Shown here: piece by piece, positions 18,359-26,331 of the stretch
Layout: the number at the start of each line of letters is the position of its first letter
Position numbering within the stretch: position 1 is the stretch's first letter
Assembly (NCBI RefSeq): GCF_001423085.1
Contig: NZ_LMNU01000048.1
Coordinates: 1 to 38,288 of the forward strand
Source of the DNA: Methylobacterium sp. Leaf125
GTDB taxonomy: Bacteria; Pseudomonadota; Alphaproteobacteria; Rhizobiales; Beijerinckiaceae
Length of the DNA stretch: 38,288 nt
Direction of reading: 5' to 3'
The notes under the pieces: generated by a model
Told to the model about the DNA's origin: nothing
Database searches by the model: none
The model's input: the letters and a program-made list of their open reading frames with translations, nothing else
Program-made: the position numbers and the translations under genes

Positions 18359-18444
18359 CGAAGATTCGGTCTGTGAGATGAAAGCGAGCCGGTTGTTGGA
18401 TTCAACACCAAGCGTTCGGATGTTTTGGGTCGATTAAAGGTTGC

Positions 18445-21090
18445 GTGTCAGATTTCGCGGACGAGAGATCCGTGAGTGTGATGAGAATGGCTGGAGTGTC
18501 GCCGTCTCGGAGTGAGCCCGTAGCTGTCGAGGTCTTTGGCCAACCTGCGCCGGACCCGCAGCTGGACGCCGTATGCCGGACGGCGGCTGCGCTCTTCGGC
18601 GTTCGCTACGCCTTCGTCTCGCAACTGGACGGGGCCTGTCAGTGGTTCCTCGGCCGCGAGGGCCTGATCCTTCCGGGGACGCAGCGGGAGATCGCGTTCT
18701 GCGCCCACACGATCCGCGGCGCGGCGCATGTGCCCCTGGTCGTGCTCGATACCCGTCGCGACCGACGCTTCGCCGCCAACCCGCTGGTCACGGGAGCGCC
18801 GTTCCTGCGCTTCTATGCCGGCGTGTCGATCGCGCTGGGCGACGGCACCCATGCCGGCACCGTCTGCATTGCCGACACCGTTCCGCGCACCGGCTTCAGT
18901 GCGGCCGAGGGCCGTCGCCTGTCCGACCTCGCCCTCTTCGTCGAGGCGACCCTGCGCGGGCGCGCCGCCCAGTCGGAGGCACGGCAGGCGCACCATCGGG
19001 CCGAGGCATCGGACACCCTCCTCCGCACGACCCTGGAAAGCATGGATCAGGGTCTGCTGATGACCGATGCCGCGGACCGGATCCGGGTCTACAACCGCCG
19101 CGTGGCGACCCTGATGGGCGTGCCGGAGGCCCTCCTCTACGACGGCGCGCCCTTCGCGATGGTCCGGGCCCACCAGGCGGCGTCCGGCGAGTTCGCCCAC
19201 CTGCCCGACCCCCTGCGGGCCTGGCTGGAGCACGGCGCACCGGAGGCCCGCATCTACGATTACGAGCGCGTCCGCCCCGATGGGACCGTGCTCCAGGTCC
19301 GCACCCTGCCCCTGCCCCGGGGCGGCCTCGTGCGGACCTTCACCGACGTGACGGCACGCCGGACCGCGGAGAGCGCCCTGCGCGCGAGCGAGGGCCGCTA
19401 TCGACTCCTCGCTGAGAATTCCAACGACGTCATCGTCCTCGGCGATATCGCCATGCGCTGCCTCTACGTCTCGCCCGCCGTGCGGACGGTCCTCGGCTAC
19501 GAGCCGGAGGACCTCGTCGGAACCACCGCGGCCGCGTTCTGCCACCCCGATGACGCCGCGGCCCTGACGGAGCACTGGTCGCAGCTGACGGCCGGCCGGG
19601 AGGGCCGGTTCGTCGCCTGCCTGCGTCATCGTCACAAGGCGGGTCACTACGTCTGGATCGAGGCCTCCGTCCGCGTCCTGCCGGATGCGCAGGCGGAGGA
19701 CGGGATCACCTTCGTGGCGACCCTGCGCGACGTCAGCGCCCGGCGTGAGGCCGAAGAGCGGGTCCGGCACATGGCGCTGCACGACGCCTTGACCGGCTTG
19801 CCGAACCGGACGCTGTTCCGCGACCGCCTGGACCAGGCGATCGCCCATGCGCGCCGGGTTCGGACCGGCTTCGCGGTCCTGGCCTGCGACCTCGATCGCT
19901 TCAAGGCCGTCAACGACAGTCTCGGCCATCCGGCCGGCGATGCGTTGCTGCGCATCGTCGCCGCGCGGATGCGCGCGGTCCTGCGGCCCTACGACACCAT
20001 CGCCCGTCTCGGCGGCGACGAATTCGCCGTCGTGCTCACCTATCTCGACGAAGCGCGGGAGGCGTCCTGCCTCGCGGAGCAGCTGATCGCGGCGGTGAGC
20101 GAGCCGATCGATCTCGACGGGCAGAGCGTCGAGGTCGGCGTCAGCATCGGCCTGACGGTCGCGGCGGATCTGGACTGTGACCCGGACGAACTGTTCCAGC
20201 GCGCCGACATCGCCCTCTACGAGGCCAAGGCGGCGGGGCGGAACACCCATCGGGAGTTCGAGCCCGATGCGGGGGCGCGGATCGCCACGCGGGGTCTCCT
20301 CGCCCTCGACATGAAGGAAGCGATCCGTCGCGATGCCTTCCGTCTCGCCTACCAGCCCGTGGTCGATGCCGCGACGGGGGCGGTGGTGGGCTTCGAGGCC
20401 CTGATGCGCTGGCGCCATCCCGTTCAGGGCGAGATCGCGCCCGGCGCCTTCATTCCCCTCGCGGAGGAGACGGGCCTGATCGTGCCCATGGGCTCCTGGG
20501 CCCTGCAGGAGGCTTGCCGGGAAGCGGCGGCCTGGCCCGCGCCGATCCGCGTCGCGGTGAACGTCTCGGCGGTGCAGTTGCGGCGCCCGGGCCTCGAGGC
20601 CGCGGTGCTGTCGGCCCTGGCCGCGAGCGGCCTCCCAGCGAACCGCCTCAAGCTGGAGGTGACCGAGAGCGTCCTGATGCAGGATGCCGAGGCGGTCCTG
20701 GCCTGCCTGCACCGCTTGCGGGGCTGCGGCGTCAAGATCGCCCTCGACGATTTCGGCACCGGTTACTCCTCCCTGAGCTACCTGCGCCGCTTCCCCTTCG
20801 ACCAGATCAAGATCGACCGCTCCTTCATCCGCGACATCGCCGATCCGGATGCCGCCGCGATCGTGCGGGCGGTGGTCGGCATCGGCGAGCGCCTCGGCAT
20901 GGGCATCGTCGCCGAGGGCGTCGAGACGCCGGAGCAGCTCGACCTCGTGCGCCAGGAAGGCTGCACGCAGGTCCAGGGCTTCCTGTTCAGCCGGCCGCTG
21001 CCGCCGGGGGAGGCGGCCGCCTACATCGCGGCCCGCGCCGACCGGGCCGGAGCGTCATCGGGGCAGCGCGTGGCCGCCGCTCAGGGCTGA
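18445..21090 (+). CDS. Cyclic-di-GMP turnover protein, GAF-PAS-PAS-GGDEF-EAL
   Basis: 881 aa soluble sensor. A GAF domain covers about 30-170 (AALFGVRYAFVSQLDG, FCAHTIRG, FYAGVSIALGDGTHAGTVCI). Two PAS domains follow: about 190-305 (MDQGLLMTDAADRIRVYNRR) and about 315-435 (NDVIVLGDIAMRCLYVSPAV). The GGDEF domain (about 440-610) has an intact RLGGDEF and an upstream RPYD inhibitory site five residues before it. The EAL domain (about 625-870) keeps GFEALMRW, DDFGTGYSSL and EGVET. Both cyclase and phosphodiesterase activities are therefore possible. The GTG start has AAAGG four bases upstream; ATG 18481 is the alternative. It has no membrane segment. It stands between purine genes without evident metabolic linkage and ends in a 10-base overlap with the convergent hydrolase gene. 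Confidence 0.93.
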   Translation: MSDFADERSVSVMRMAGVSPSRSEPVAVEVFGQPAPDPQLDAVCRTAAALFGVRYAFVSQLDGACQWFLGREGLILPGTQREIAFCAHTIRGAAHVPLVVLDTRRDRRFAANPLVTGAPFLRFYAGVSIALGDGTHAGTVCIADTVPRTGFSAAEGRRLSDLALFVEATLRGRAAQSEARQAHHRAEASDTLLRTTLESMDQGLLMTDAADRIRVYNRRVATLMGVPEALLYDGAPFAMVRAHQAASGEFAHLPDPLRAWLEHGAPEARIYDYERVRPDGTVLQVRTLPLPRGGLVRTFTDVTARRTAESALRASEGRYRLLAENSNDVIVLGDIAMRCLYVSPAVRTVLGYEPEDLVGTTAAAFCHPDDAAALTEHWSQLTAGREGRFVACLRHRHKAGHYVWIEASVRVLPDAQAEDGITFVATLRDVSARREAEERVRHMALHDALTGLPNRTLFRDRLDQAIAHARRVRTGFAVLACDLDRFKAVNDSLGHPAGDALLRIVAARMRAVLRPYDTIARLGGDEFAVVLTYLDEAREASCLAEQLIAAVSEPIDLDGQSVEVGVSIGLTVAADLDCDPDELFQRADIALYEAKAAGRNTHREFEPDAGARIATRGLLALDMKEAIRRDAFRLAYQPVVDAATGAVVGFEALMRWRHPVQGEIAPGAFIPLAEETGLIVPMGSWALQEACREAAAWPAPIRVAVNVSAVQLRRPGLEAAVLSALAASGLPANRLKLEVTESVLMQDAEAVLACLHRLRGCGVKIALDDFGTGYSSLSYLRRFPFDQIKIDRSFIRDIADPDAAAIVRAVVGIGERLGMGIVAEGVETPEQLDLVRQEGCTQVQGFLFSRPLPPGEAAAYIAARADRAGASSGQRVAAAQG

Positions 21091-23045
21091 GCCTCCGCCG
21101 CACGGGCTGCCGCGACGAGGCGTTCCGCGTCCTCCTTCAGGAGCAGCCGCTCCGCCACCAGGCCGTCCGCCGCGCGGGCGACCGCCGCGGTCCGGTCGCC
21201 CCGGGTCGGATAGCGCTCGGCCAGGGAGCGGCGCGGGTCCCCCTTCGCCTCGCGCTCCGCCCGGGTCTCGGCCAGGGGCAGCCGACTGCCCTCCCGGTCG
21301 CAGAGCTCGCCGGCCGGGAAGGGCTCCGCGTAGAGGTTCCAGCCGGTCTGGGTCGCGAGCGGAGCGGCGACGTCGGGCAGGCGGATGCCGGCGATCTCGT
21401 GGCCGTCGGCATCGACCTTCGGCACCAGGGGGCGGTATTGCGGACCGCTCTCCGGATGGGGATCGAGGGCGCTGGCGAAGCGGGCGATCGCGTTCGGGGC
21501 ATCCGGCAGGCGCAGGCCCGGGATATAGGGAAACCCGGTCTCCGCGGCCGGCACCAGCGTCCCGTCCGCCAGATTCGGCACGCGGCTCGGCGGCGGCGCG
21601 ACGCCGCGGGCGACCCAGTCCTCCAGGGCGACCAGGAGGGCGCGCAGGGCCGGGGCGGGGCTCAGGGTGTTGCGCGGATGGAGGCACGGCCCGCGGGCCG
21701 CGCTCAGGCCGGCGCGCCCATAGTGGAATCCGCTGGAGACGAGATAGGCCCGGGCGGTGTCCGGCAGGGCGATGTCGGTTTGGCCCAGGGGATCGGTGGT
21801 GAGGAGCGAGGCGCCCTTCTGCCAGTACTCGGTGCTGGTGTTGACCTCCATCAGCAGCGGGTCGAACCCGTCCCCGCGCAGCAGCGAGCCGGTCCGGCCC
21901 GTGACGGGATCGTGCTGGGTCGCGGCCGTAAACGGGAAGGCGTTCTCAGGATAGAGATGGTCCTCGTGCTGGGTGTTGGTGCGCGAGGGCTGGCCGAAGC
22001 GGGCATTGAGATACACCCCGCCGATTCCGGAGATGTGCAGCAGCATCCCGTCGAAGACGCGCCGGCCATCCTCGTCCTGGTTGAAGCCCTGGTGGATGTA
22101 GTCCCGCAGGAAGCGGCCGCTCTGGGAGATGCCGAGGGCGACCGCGTGGCGGATCGCGCCGCCGGCCGGGTTCTCGGACGAGGCCGGTCCGCGGAGATGG
22201 GCGACGACGTCCCGGGTGGCCGCGAAGCCGATGCCGAGCACCTTCGGGTTCGCCGCCGGGTAGGTCAGGGTGTAGAGCGTCCCGGGTTCCGGCTTGACGG
22301 TGGCGGGCAGGAGGCGGAGTTCGCCGGACCCGGCGAAGGTCCAGGCGTCGTCCGGGACGCGGCGCGGCGTGTCCGCCTCCCGGCGGCGCACGGTCAGGCG
22401 GGCGCCGGCCTTGTCGGTGTTCGCCGCCTTGAAGGTGAGGAAGAACGGCGCTTCCGGCGGCCCCCGGGTAGCGCTGACGAGCTCGTCGCGCACGGTCTCG
22501 ACGATGGGCGCCCCGCCCTGCGTCGCCACCGGGACGTCGATCGCCATGCCGCCCTGCTGGCGCAGGGCCTCCGCCTCCCATCCGGACCAGACCACGGTGT
22601 CGCCCCGGCGCAGGACCAGGGCGGTACCCGCATCCTGGGCGGTGCGCGGATCGTTCACCGCCTGGGCTGCCTGCGGGGGCGCGTCGAGGACCCAGTTGAA
22701 CAGGAACTTCCGGCCGCGGTTGAGCACCTCGTAGAGCAGCGTGCCGCTGGCGCGGGCCGGATCCTTCGGTCGGAGCATGAAGATGTCGGTGCTGTATTCC
22801 ACGAGGCCGCGCGCGTTTCGGGGTGCCCGTATGAGGTCGACAATCCCGGCGTTGCGCGGGTCGGCCGGGTCGAGCTCCCCACGCGCGACGCCGATCACCC
22901 GCTCATAGGCGCCGGCCTCGCCGAAGCTCTGGCCGTCGGCGAAGGGCTCGACGGTCCGAATCTCGATGGCGGTGACCCGGGCCAGGGCCGGCTGGGCGAG
23001 GCCCGCGCAGAAGAGCGCGCCCACGAGAGCGGTGGTCCTGACCAT
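21081..23045 (-). CDS. Exported alpha/beta-hydrolase domain protein, 654 aa
   Basis: A signal peptide (MVRTTALVGALFCAGLAQPALA-RV) precedes a large protein of the long alpha/beta-hydrolase type often annotated only as alpha/beta hydrolase domain-containing. The nucleophile-elbow-like GISQSGRF is at about 305-312, followed by LRDYIHQGFNQDEDGRRVFDGMLLHISG. Other typical stretches are FMLRPKDPARASGTLLYEVLNRG and HLYPENAFPF. Substrates of this group are largely unknown; esterase or amidase activity in the periplasm is plausible. ATG 23045 gives a clean signal sequence and is preferred to an upstream start. Its stop overlaps the end of the GGDEF/EAL gene by ten bases. Its start faces the permease-uricase promoter across 187 bases. 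Confidence 0.8.
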   Translation of the reverse strand: MVRTTALVGALFCAGLAQPALARVTAIEIRTVEPFADGQSFGEAGAYERVIGVARGELDPADPRNAGIVDLIRAPRNARGLVEYSTDIFMLRPKDPARASGTLLYEVLNRGRKFLFNWVLDAPPQAAQAVNDPRTAQDAGTALVLRRGDTVVWSGWEAEALRQQGGMAIDVPVATQGGAPIVETVRDELVSATRGPPEAPFFLTFKAANTDKAGARLTVRRREADTPRRVPDDAWTFAGSGELRLLPATVKPEPGTLYTLTYPAANPKVLGIGFAATRDVVAHLRGPASSENPAGGAIRHAVALGISQSGRFLRDYIHQGFNQDEDGRRVFDGMLLHISGIGGVYLNARFGQPSRTNTQHEDHLYPENAFPFTAATQHDPVTGRTGSLLRGDGFDPLLMEVNTSTEYWQKGASLLTTDPLGQTDIALPDTARAYLVSSGFHYGRAGLSAARGPCLHPRNTLSPAPALRALLVALEDWVARGVAPPPSRVPNLADGTLVPAAETGFPYIPGLRLPDAPNAIARFASALDPHPESGPQYRPLVPKVDADGHEIAGIRLPDVAAPLATQTGWNLYAEPFPAGELCDREGSRLPLAETRAEREAKGDPRRSLAERYPTRGDRTAAVARAADGLVAERLLLKEDAERLVAAARAAEAQP

Positions 23046-23085
23046 GTGCCTGTTCCTCACCCGACCAGCGTCAAGCCGCGCTGTT

Positions 23086-23164
23086 GGACCGGATCTTACA
23101 CCGGACCGGCGCGCGGTCGAGGGCGCGCTGCCGGGCAGCGATCGGCCGGACAACGATGGACCGG
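23086..23164 (+). promoter_or_regulatory. Three GGACCGG repeats upstream of the sigma-54 promoter
   Basis: GGACCGG occurs at 23086-23092, 23103-23109 and 23158-23164. The first two are 17 bases apart and the last ends two bases before TGGCAC. The first is extended to GGACCGGAT, which also occurs inside the RutR-like site at 30500-30508. These may bind an activator or repressor of the permease-uricase operon. In such GC-rich DNA chance recurrence is also possible. Confidence 0.3.
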
Positions 23165-23166
23165 GA

Positions 23167-23182
23167 TGGCACGTGGTTTGCG
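23167..23182 (+). promoter_or_regulatory. Sigma-54 (RpoN) promoter for the permease-uricase operon
   Basis: TGGCACG-TGGT-TTGCG matches the RpoN consensus TGGCACG-N4-TTGC at every key position. The predicted start is near 23193, about 40 bases before the GTG of the permease gene. With the site at 4252 it implies that both the purine-uptake/xanthine part and the urate part answer to RpoN, probably through a nitrogen-limitation activator. Confidence 0.78.
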
Positions 23183-23232
23183 GACCCCGGGACCGCCAGC
23201 CCCCCGGGGCTCGCGGGACGGGGGACCGACGC

Positions 23233-24603
23233 GTGGATCACGGCTCTGCTCAGACCAGCCCGGCCCAGACCGCCCCGCCCACCCGGGTTCCCCCGGTGGC
23301 CCTCGGTTTGCTCGCCCTGCAGCACGTGCTGGTGATGTATGCCGGGGCCGTGGCGGTGCCGCTCATCGTCGGGCGCGCCCTCGGGCTGCCGCCCGAGCAG
23401 GTGGCGCTGCTGGTGAGTGCCGACCTGTTCGCCTGCGGCCTCGCCACCCTGATCCAGAGCTGGGGCCTGCCCGGCATCGGCATCCGCATGCCGGTGATGA
23501 TGGGCGTGACCTTCGCGGCGGTGACGCCGATGATCGCCCTGGGCACCAACCCGGCCCTCGGGCTCCCGGGCATCTACGGCGCCGTGCTCGTCGCGGGCCT
23601 GTTCGCCCTCCTCGCCGCCCCCCTGGTGGGGCGCCTGCTGCCCCTGTTCCCGCCGGTGGTGACGGGCACCGTCATCCTGGTGATCGGCATCTCGCTGATG
23701 CGGGTCGGCGTGAACTGGGCCGCGGGCGGGCTCGGAAACCCACGCTACGGCGCCCTGCTCTATCTCGGCCTCGCGCTGTTCGTCCTCCTCGTCATCCTGG
23801 GCCTGACCCGGTACGCCCGCGGCTTCGTCGCCTCGGCCTCGGTGCTGATCGGCATCGTGGTCGGCATGGCGGCGGCGGGGGCCTTCGGCCTCGTCGACCT
23901 GTCGCGGGCGGCGGCGCCGTGGTTCGACGTGGTGCGGCCCTTCGCCTTCGGGGCGCCGCGCTTCGACCTGGTGGCCAGCCTCACCCTCTGCCTCGTCATG
24001 GTGGTGGTGATGATCGAATCCACGGGCATGTTCCTCGCGCTCGCCGAGATCACGGGCGAGACCGTGGACGAGGCGCGCCTGATCCGGGGCCTGCGCGCCG
24101 ACGGCCTCGGCACCGTGCTCGGCGGCGTGTTCAACACCTTCCCGTACACCGCGTTCTCGCAGAACATCGGCCTCGTCGGCGTCACCGGCGTGCGCTCGCG
24201 CTGGGTCGCGGTGATCGGCGGCGTCGTGATGCTGGTCCTCGGCCTGATCCCGAAGCTCGCCGCCCTGGTGGAGGCCGTGCCGCCCTGCGTCCTCGGCGGC
24301 GCCGGGCTCGTCATGTTCGGCATGGTGGCGGCCACCGGCACGCGCATTCTCGGCACCGTGGATTTCGCCGCCAACCGCAACAACCTCTTCATCGTCGCGG
24401 TGTCGGTGGGCTTCGGCCTGATCCCCCTGGTGGCGCCCGCCTTCTTCAAGCAGATGCCCGACGTGCTGCATCCGCTGCTGGAATCCGGCATCCTCCTCGC
24501 CGCCCTGTCGGCCGTGAGCCTGAACCTGTTCTTCAACGGGCTCGGCGGCCGGGCGGGCGCCCGGGCCGCGGCGGCCCGCCTCGCCCACGCCGCCGAGGCG
24601 TGA
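23233..24603 (+). CDS. NCS2-family purine/urate permease
   Basis: 456 aa membrane protein of the nucleobase-ascorbate transporter (NCS2) family with about 14 hydrophobic segments. It opens with the usual LGLLALQHVLVMYAGAVAVPLIVG. The family signature QNIGLVGVTGVRSR is intact, as are VIESTGMFLALAEITGE and LGGVFNTFPYTAFSQN. Bacterial members with this pattern (UacT, PucJ/PucK, XanQ groups) import urate or xanthine with protons. Position directly before uricase points to urate. GTG 23233 is preceded by a GGGGGAC ribosome site at seven to eight bases. It is 34 bases from uricase and shares the RpoN promoter. Confidence 0.93.
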   Translation: MDHGSAQTSPAQTAPPTRVPPVALGLLALQHVLVMYAGAVAVPLIVGRALGLPPEQVALLVSADLFACGLATLIQSWGLPGIGIRMPVMMGVTFAAVTPMIALGTNPALGLPGIYGAVLVAGLFALLAAPLVGRLLPLFPPVVTGTVILVIGISLMRVGVNWAAGGLGNPRYGALLYLGLALFVLLVILGLTRYARGFVASASVLIGIVVGMAAAGAFGLVDLSRAAAPWFDVVRPFAFGAPRFDLVASLTLCLVMVVVMIESTGMFLALAEITGETVDEARLIRGLRADGLGTVLGGVFNTFPYTAFSQNIGLVGVTGVRSRWVAVIGGVVMLVLGLIPKLAALVEAVPPCVLGGAGLVMFGMVAATGTRILGTVDFAANRNNLFIVAVSVGFGLIPLVAPAFFKQMPDVLHPLLESGILLAALSAVSLNLFFNGLGGRAGARAAAARLAHAAEA

Positions 24604-24637
24604 GAGCCTCGCGTCCCATCACCGGAGGAGACCCATC

Positions 24638-25480
24638 ATGGCGCTGACGCAGGCACGCTACGGCAAGGGCCGCGTGCGGGTGCTCCGGCTCGCCCGGGCG
24701 AGCGCCCGCCACGCGGTGCGTGAACTCACCCTCACGGTGCTGCTGGAGGGGGCGTTCGGCGCGTCCTGGACGGCGGCCGACAACCGGCAGGTCATCGCGA
24801 CCGACAGCATCAAGAACATCGTCAACGTCACGGCCGCCCAATACGTCGAGGCCGAGACCGAAGCCTTCGTCGGCCACGTCGCCGCCCTGTTCCTGGAGCG
24901 CTACCCCCAGGTCGCGGCCGTCACCATCGAGGTTCTGGAGACGCGCTGGCTGCGCCGGATGGTGAACGGCGCGCCGCATCCCCACACTTTCACCCTCGAC
25001 GGCAACGGCCAGCCCTTCGTCCGGCTGGTGGCCGACCGGGACGGGTCGGTGCTGCAATCGGGCCTGCGCGGCTACACCCTGATGAAGACCACCGAATCCG
25101 GCTGGGCCGACTTCGTCGACGACGCGTTCCGCACCCTGCCGGACACCGACGACCGCATCTGCGCCACCAGCATGGATGCGACCTGGACCTGGACGGCGCC
25201 GCCGGACGATCCCGCGGCGGCCAACGCCGGCATCCTCGACACGATGATCACGGTCTTCGCCATCACCTACAGCGCCGGCGTCCAGGACAGCATGTACCGG
25301 ATGGGCGAGGCGGTGCTGGCCGCCCGGCCGGACATCGCCGAGATCCACTTCGCGATGCCCAACAAACACTACATCCCGATGAACCTCGCGCCGTTCGGCA
25401 TCGCCCATGGCGGGCAGGTCTTCCTGCCCACCGACGAGCCGCACGGCCAGATCGAAGCCACCATCGGCCGCATCGGCTGA
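24638..25480 (+). CDS. Urate oxidase (uricase)
   Basis: 280 aa, a single-domain cofactor-free urate oxidase built of two T-fold repeats. The conserved Lys (about 10) in RYGKGRVRVLRL, the Thr (about 55) in VIATDSIKN and the His (about 244) in MPNKHYIPMN correspond to the catalytic Lys-Thr-His set. YTLMKTTESGWADF is the uricase signature. It oxidises urate with O2 to 5-hydroxyisourate and peroxide, which the fused OHCU/HIU protein then processes. A strong GGAGGAG ribosome site lies about eight bases before ATG. It is the second gene of the RpoN-driven operon. No frameshift or missing residue is seen. Confidence 0.96.
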   Translation: MALTQARYGKGRVRVLRLARASARHAVRELTLTVLLEGAFGASWTAADNRQVIATDSIKNIVNVTAAQYVEAETEAFVGHVAALFLERYPQVAAVTIEVLETRWLRRMVNGAPHPHTFTLDGNGQPFVRLVADRDGSVLQSGLRGYTLMKTTESGWADFVDDAFRTLPDTDDRICATSMDATWTWTAPPDDPAAANAGILDTMITVFAITYSAGVQDSMYRMGEAVLAARPDIAEIHFAMPNKHYIPMNLAPFGIAHGGQVFLPTDEPHGQIEATIGRIG

Positions 25481-25896
25481 CGGGGGGCACCCTCCCCCGA
25501 AGCCCGGAGGGCCGGATCGGCGGGCGGTCTCGCACCAGGGGCTCCTTCGCCCCGCCACGGGTCGAGCCCAGAGCCGGAGGGGCGCCCCGGCGGCGCACGA
25601 TCCGGGGGCCATCCCACGTGCCGTGTCGCACCTGCGAATCGAGACGCGTGCCAAAACCTGCCGACGGCCGTCGAAATCTTCGGGCTTCCGGCAAGCTATT
25701 CATATTGCAAGGAAAATCGTGACACGTCAGATCTGCCGACGGGGCGATGTCTTGAGACATGAAGGCGTTACCCACCTTCACTGCACAGAGAACAAGCAAG
25801 TCTTGATGTCTCGCGCGGCAGACAAGCACAAATTCTAGGAACTCGGCGGGGGTGCTTCGCGTCTCCCCGGCACTCGTACGTTCCAGGATGTCCGCC
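25481..25896 (+). other. 416-base gap after uricase; possible regulatory sites, no gene seen
   Basis: A GGGGG/CCCCC inverted repeat just after the uricase stop (25482-25498) could act as a weak terminator. CGACGGCCGTCG (25662-25673) is a perfect 12-base palindrome. The stretch 25685-25840 is markedly richer in A and T than its surroundings and carries the ATGTCT-TG-AGACAT palindrome. Open frames here look like chance frames. It is probably the promoter region of the small exported protein downstream. Confidence 0.45.
25747..25760. promoter_or_regulatory. Candidate operator palindrome before the small exported protein
   Basis: ATGTCT-TG-AGACAT is a perfect 6-2-6 inverted repeat. Parts recur at 25800-25811 (GTCTTGATGTCT). 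It is about 140 bases before ATG 25897 in an AT-richer patch. The regulator is unknown. Confidence 0.3.
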
Positions 25897-26148
25897 ATGA
25901 CGCATCGCCATCTCACCGCCGCCCTTGCCGTGGCTCTCGGCCTGTCCGCCTCGGGCGCCCTCGCGCAGAGCTACAACGCCCCCGCGGGCATCCCCGCCGC
26001 CGTGGCGCCGGGCGGCCTCGCCGGCCAGGCGGCCGCGCGCAACCTCGATGAGCTGCGCGACAGCCGCGCCCGGGCCGTCGTGCCGCGGGGCTACGGGGAC
26101 GAGATCGCCACCGGTTCGGTCCGGGCCCGTCGCAACGATCGCTGGTAA
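25897..26148 (+). CDS. Small exported protein with APAG/APGG motif (83 aa)
   Basis: ATG 25897 has AGGA about eight bases upstream; ATG 25888 in the same frame is less well placed. A signal peptide (THRHLTAALAVALGLSASGALA) is followed by QSYNAPAGIPAAVAPGGLAG, QAAARNLDELRDSRARAVVP and a basic tail ending RNDRW. The start of the mature protein aligns with the 16186-16452 protein (QSxxAPAGxxxAxAPGGxxGxAxxRN). No known function. It is followed by a strong terminator hairpin, so it is a one-gene transcript or the end of the uricase transcript. Confidence 0.75.
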   Translation: MTHRHLTAALAVALGLSASGALAQSYNAPAGIPAAVAPGGLAGQAAARNLDELRDSRARAVVPRGYGDEIATGSVRARRNDRW

Positions 26149-26179
26149 ATCCCGCCCGCTTCCGGGCGCCGCGCGCAGC

Positions 26180-26215
26180 GAAGGCCGGCCTTCTCGAAGG
26201 GGAGCGCCGGCCTTC
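26180..26215 (+). terminator. Terminator hairpin after the small exported protein gene
   Basis: GAAGGCCGGC pairs perfectly with GCCGGCCTTC over ten base pairs around a 16-base loop, and GTCGTTT follows. It lies 31 bases after the stop at 26148 and before the convergent rut operon, so it may stop transcription from both sides. The downstream T run is short. Confidence 0.65.
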
Positions 26216-26220
26216 GTCGT

Positions 26221-26304
26221 TTCATGCTGGGCCTCGGTTCATGCTGGGCCTCGGTTCATGCCGGGCCTCGGTTCATGCCGAGCCCGGTTTCACGCCGGGC
26301 CCGG
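26221..26304 (+). repeat. 17-base tandem repeat, five copies
   Basis: The unit TTCATGCTGGGCCTCGG is present twice exactly (26221-26237, 26238-26254), once with one change (26255-26271) and in two more diverged copies (26272-26288 and 26289-26304). It fills the space between the terminator and the end of rutF. The period is not a multiple of three and no gene uses it. The divergence gradient suggests growth by slippage from the left end. Confidence 0.85.
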
Positions 26305-26331
26305 CCAGGAACGCGGCGGTTGAAGACGGCG

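Noticed and set aside
20514..24647. Very long plus-strand open frame of more than 1300 codons
   Set aside because: It lies across well-supported genes in other frames (EAL domain, exported hydrolase, permease) and its product is Arg/Pro/Gly-rich with no domain. This is a typical shadow in GC-rich DNA.
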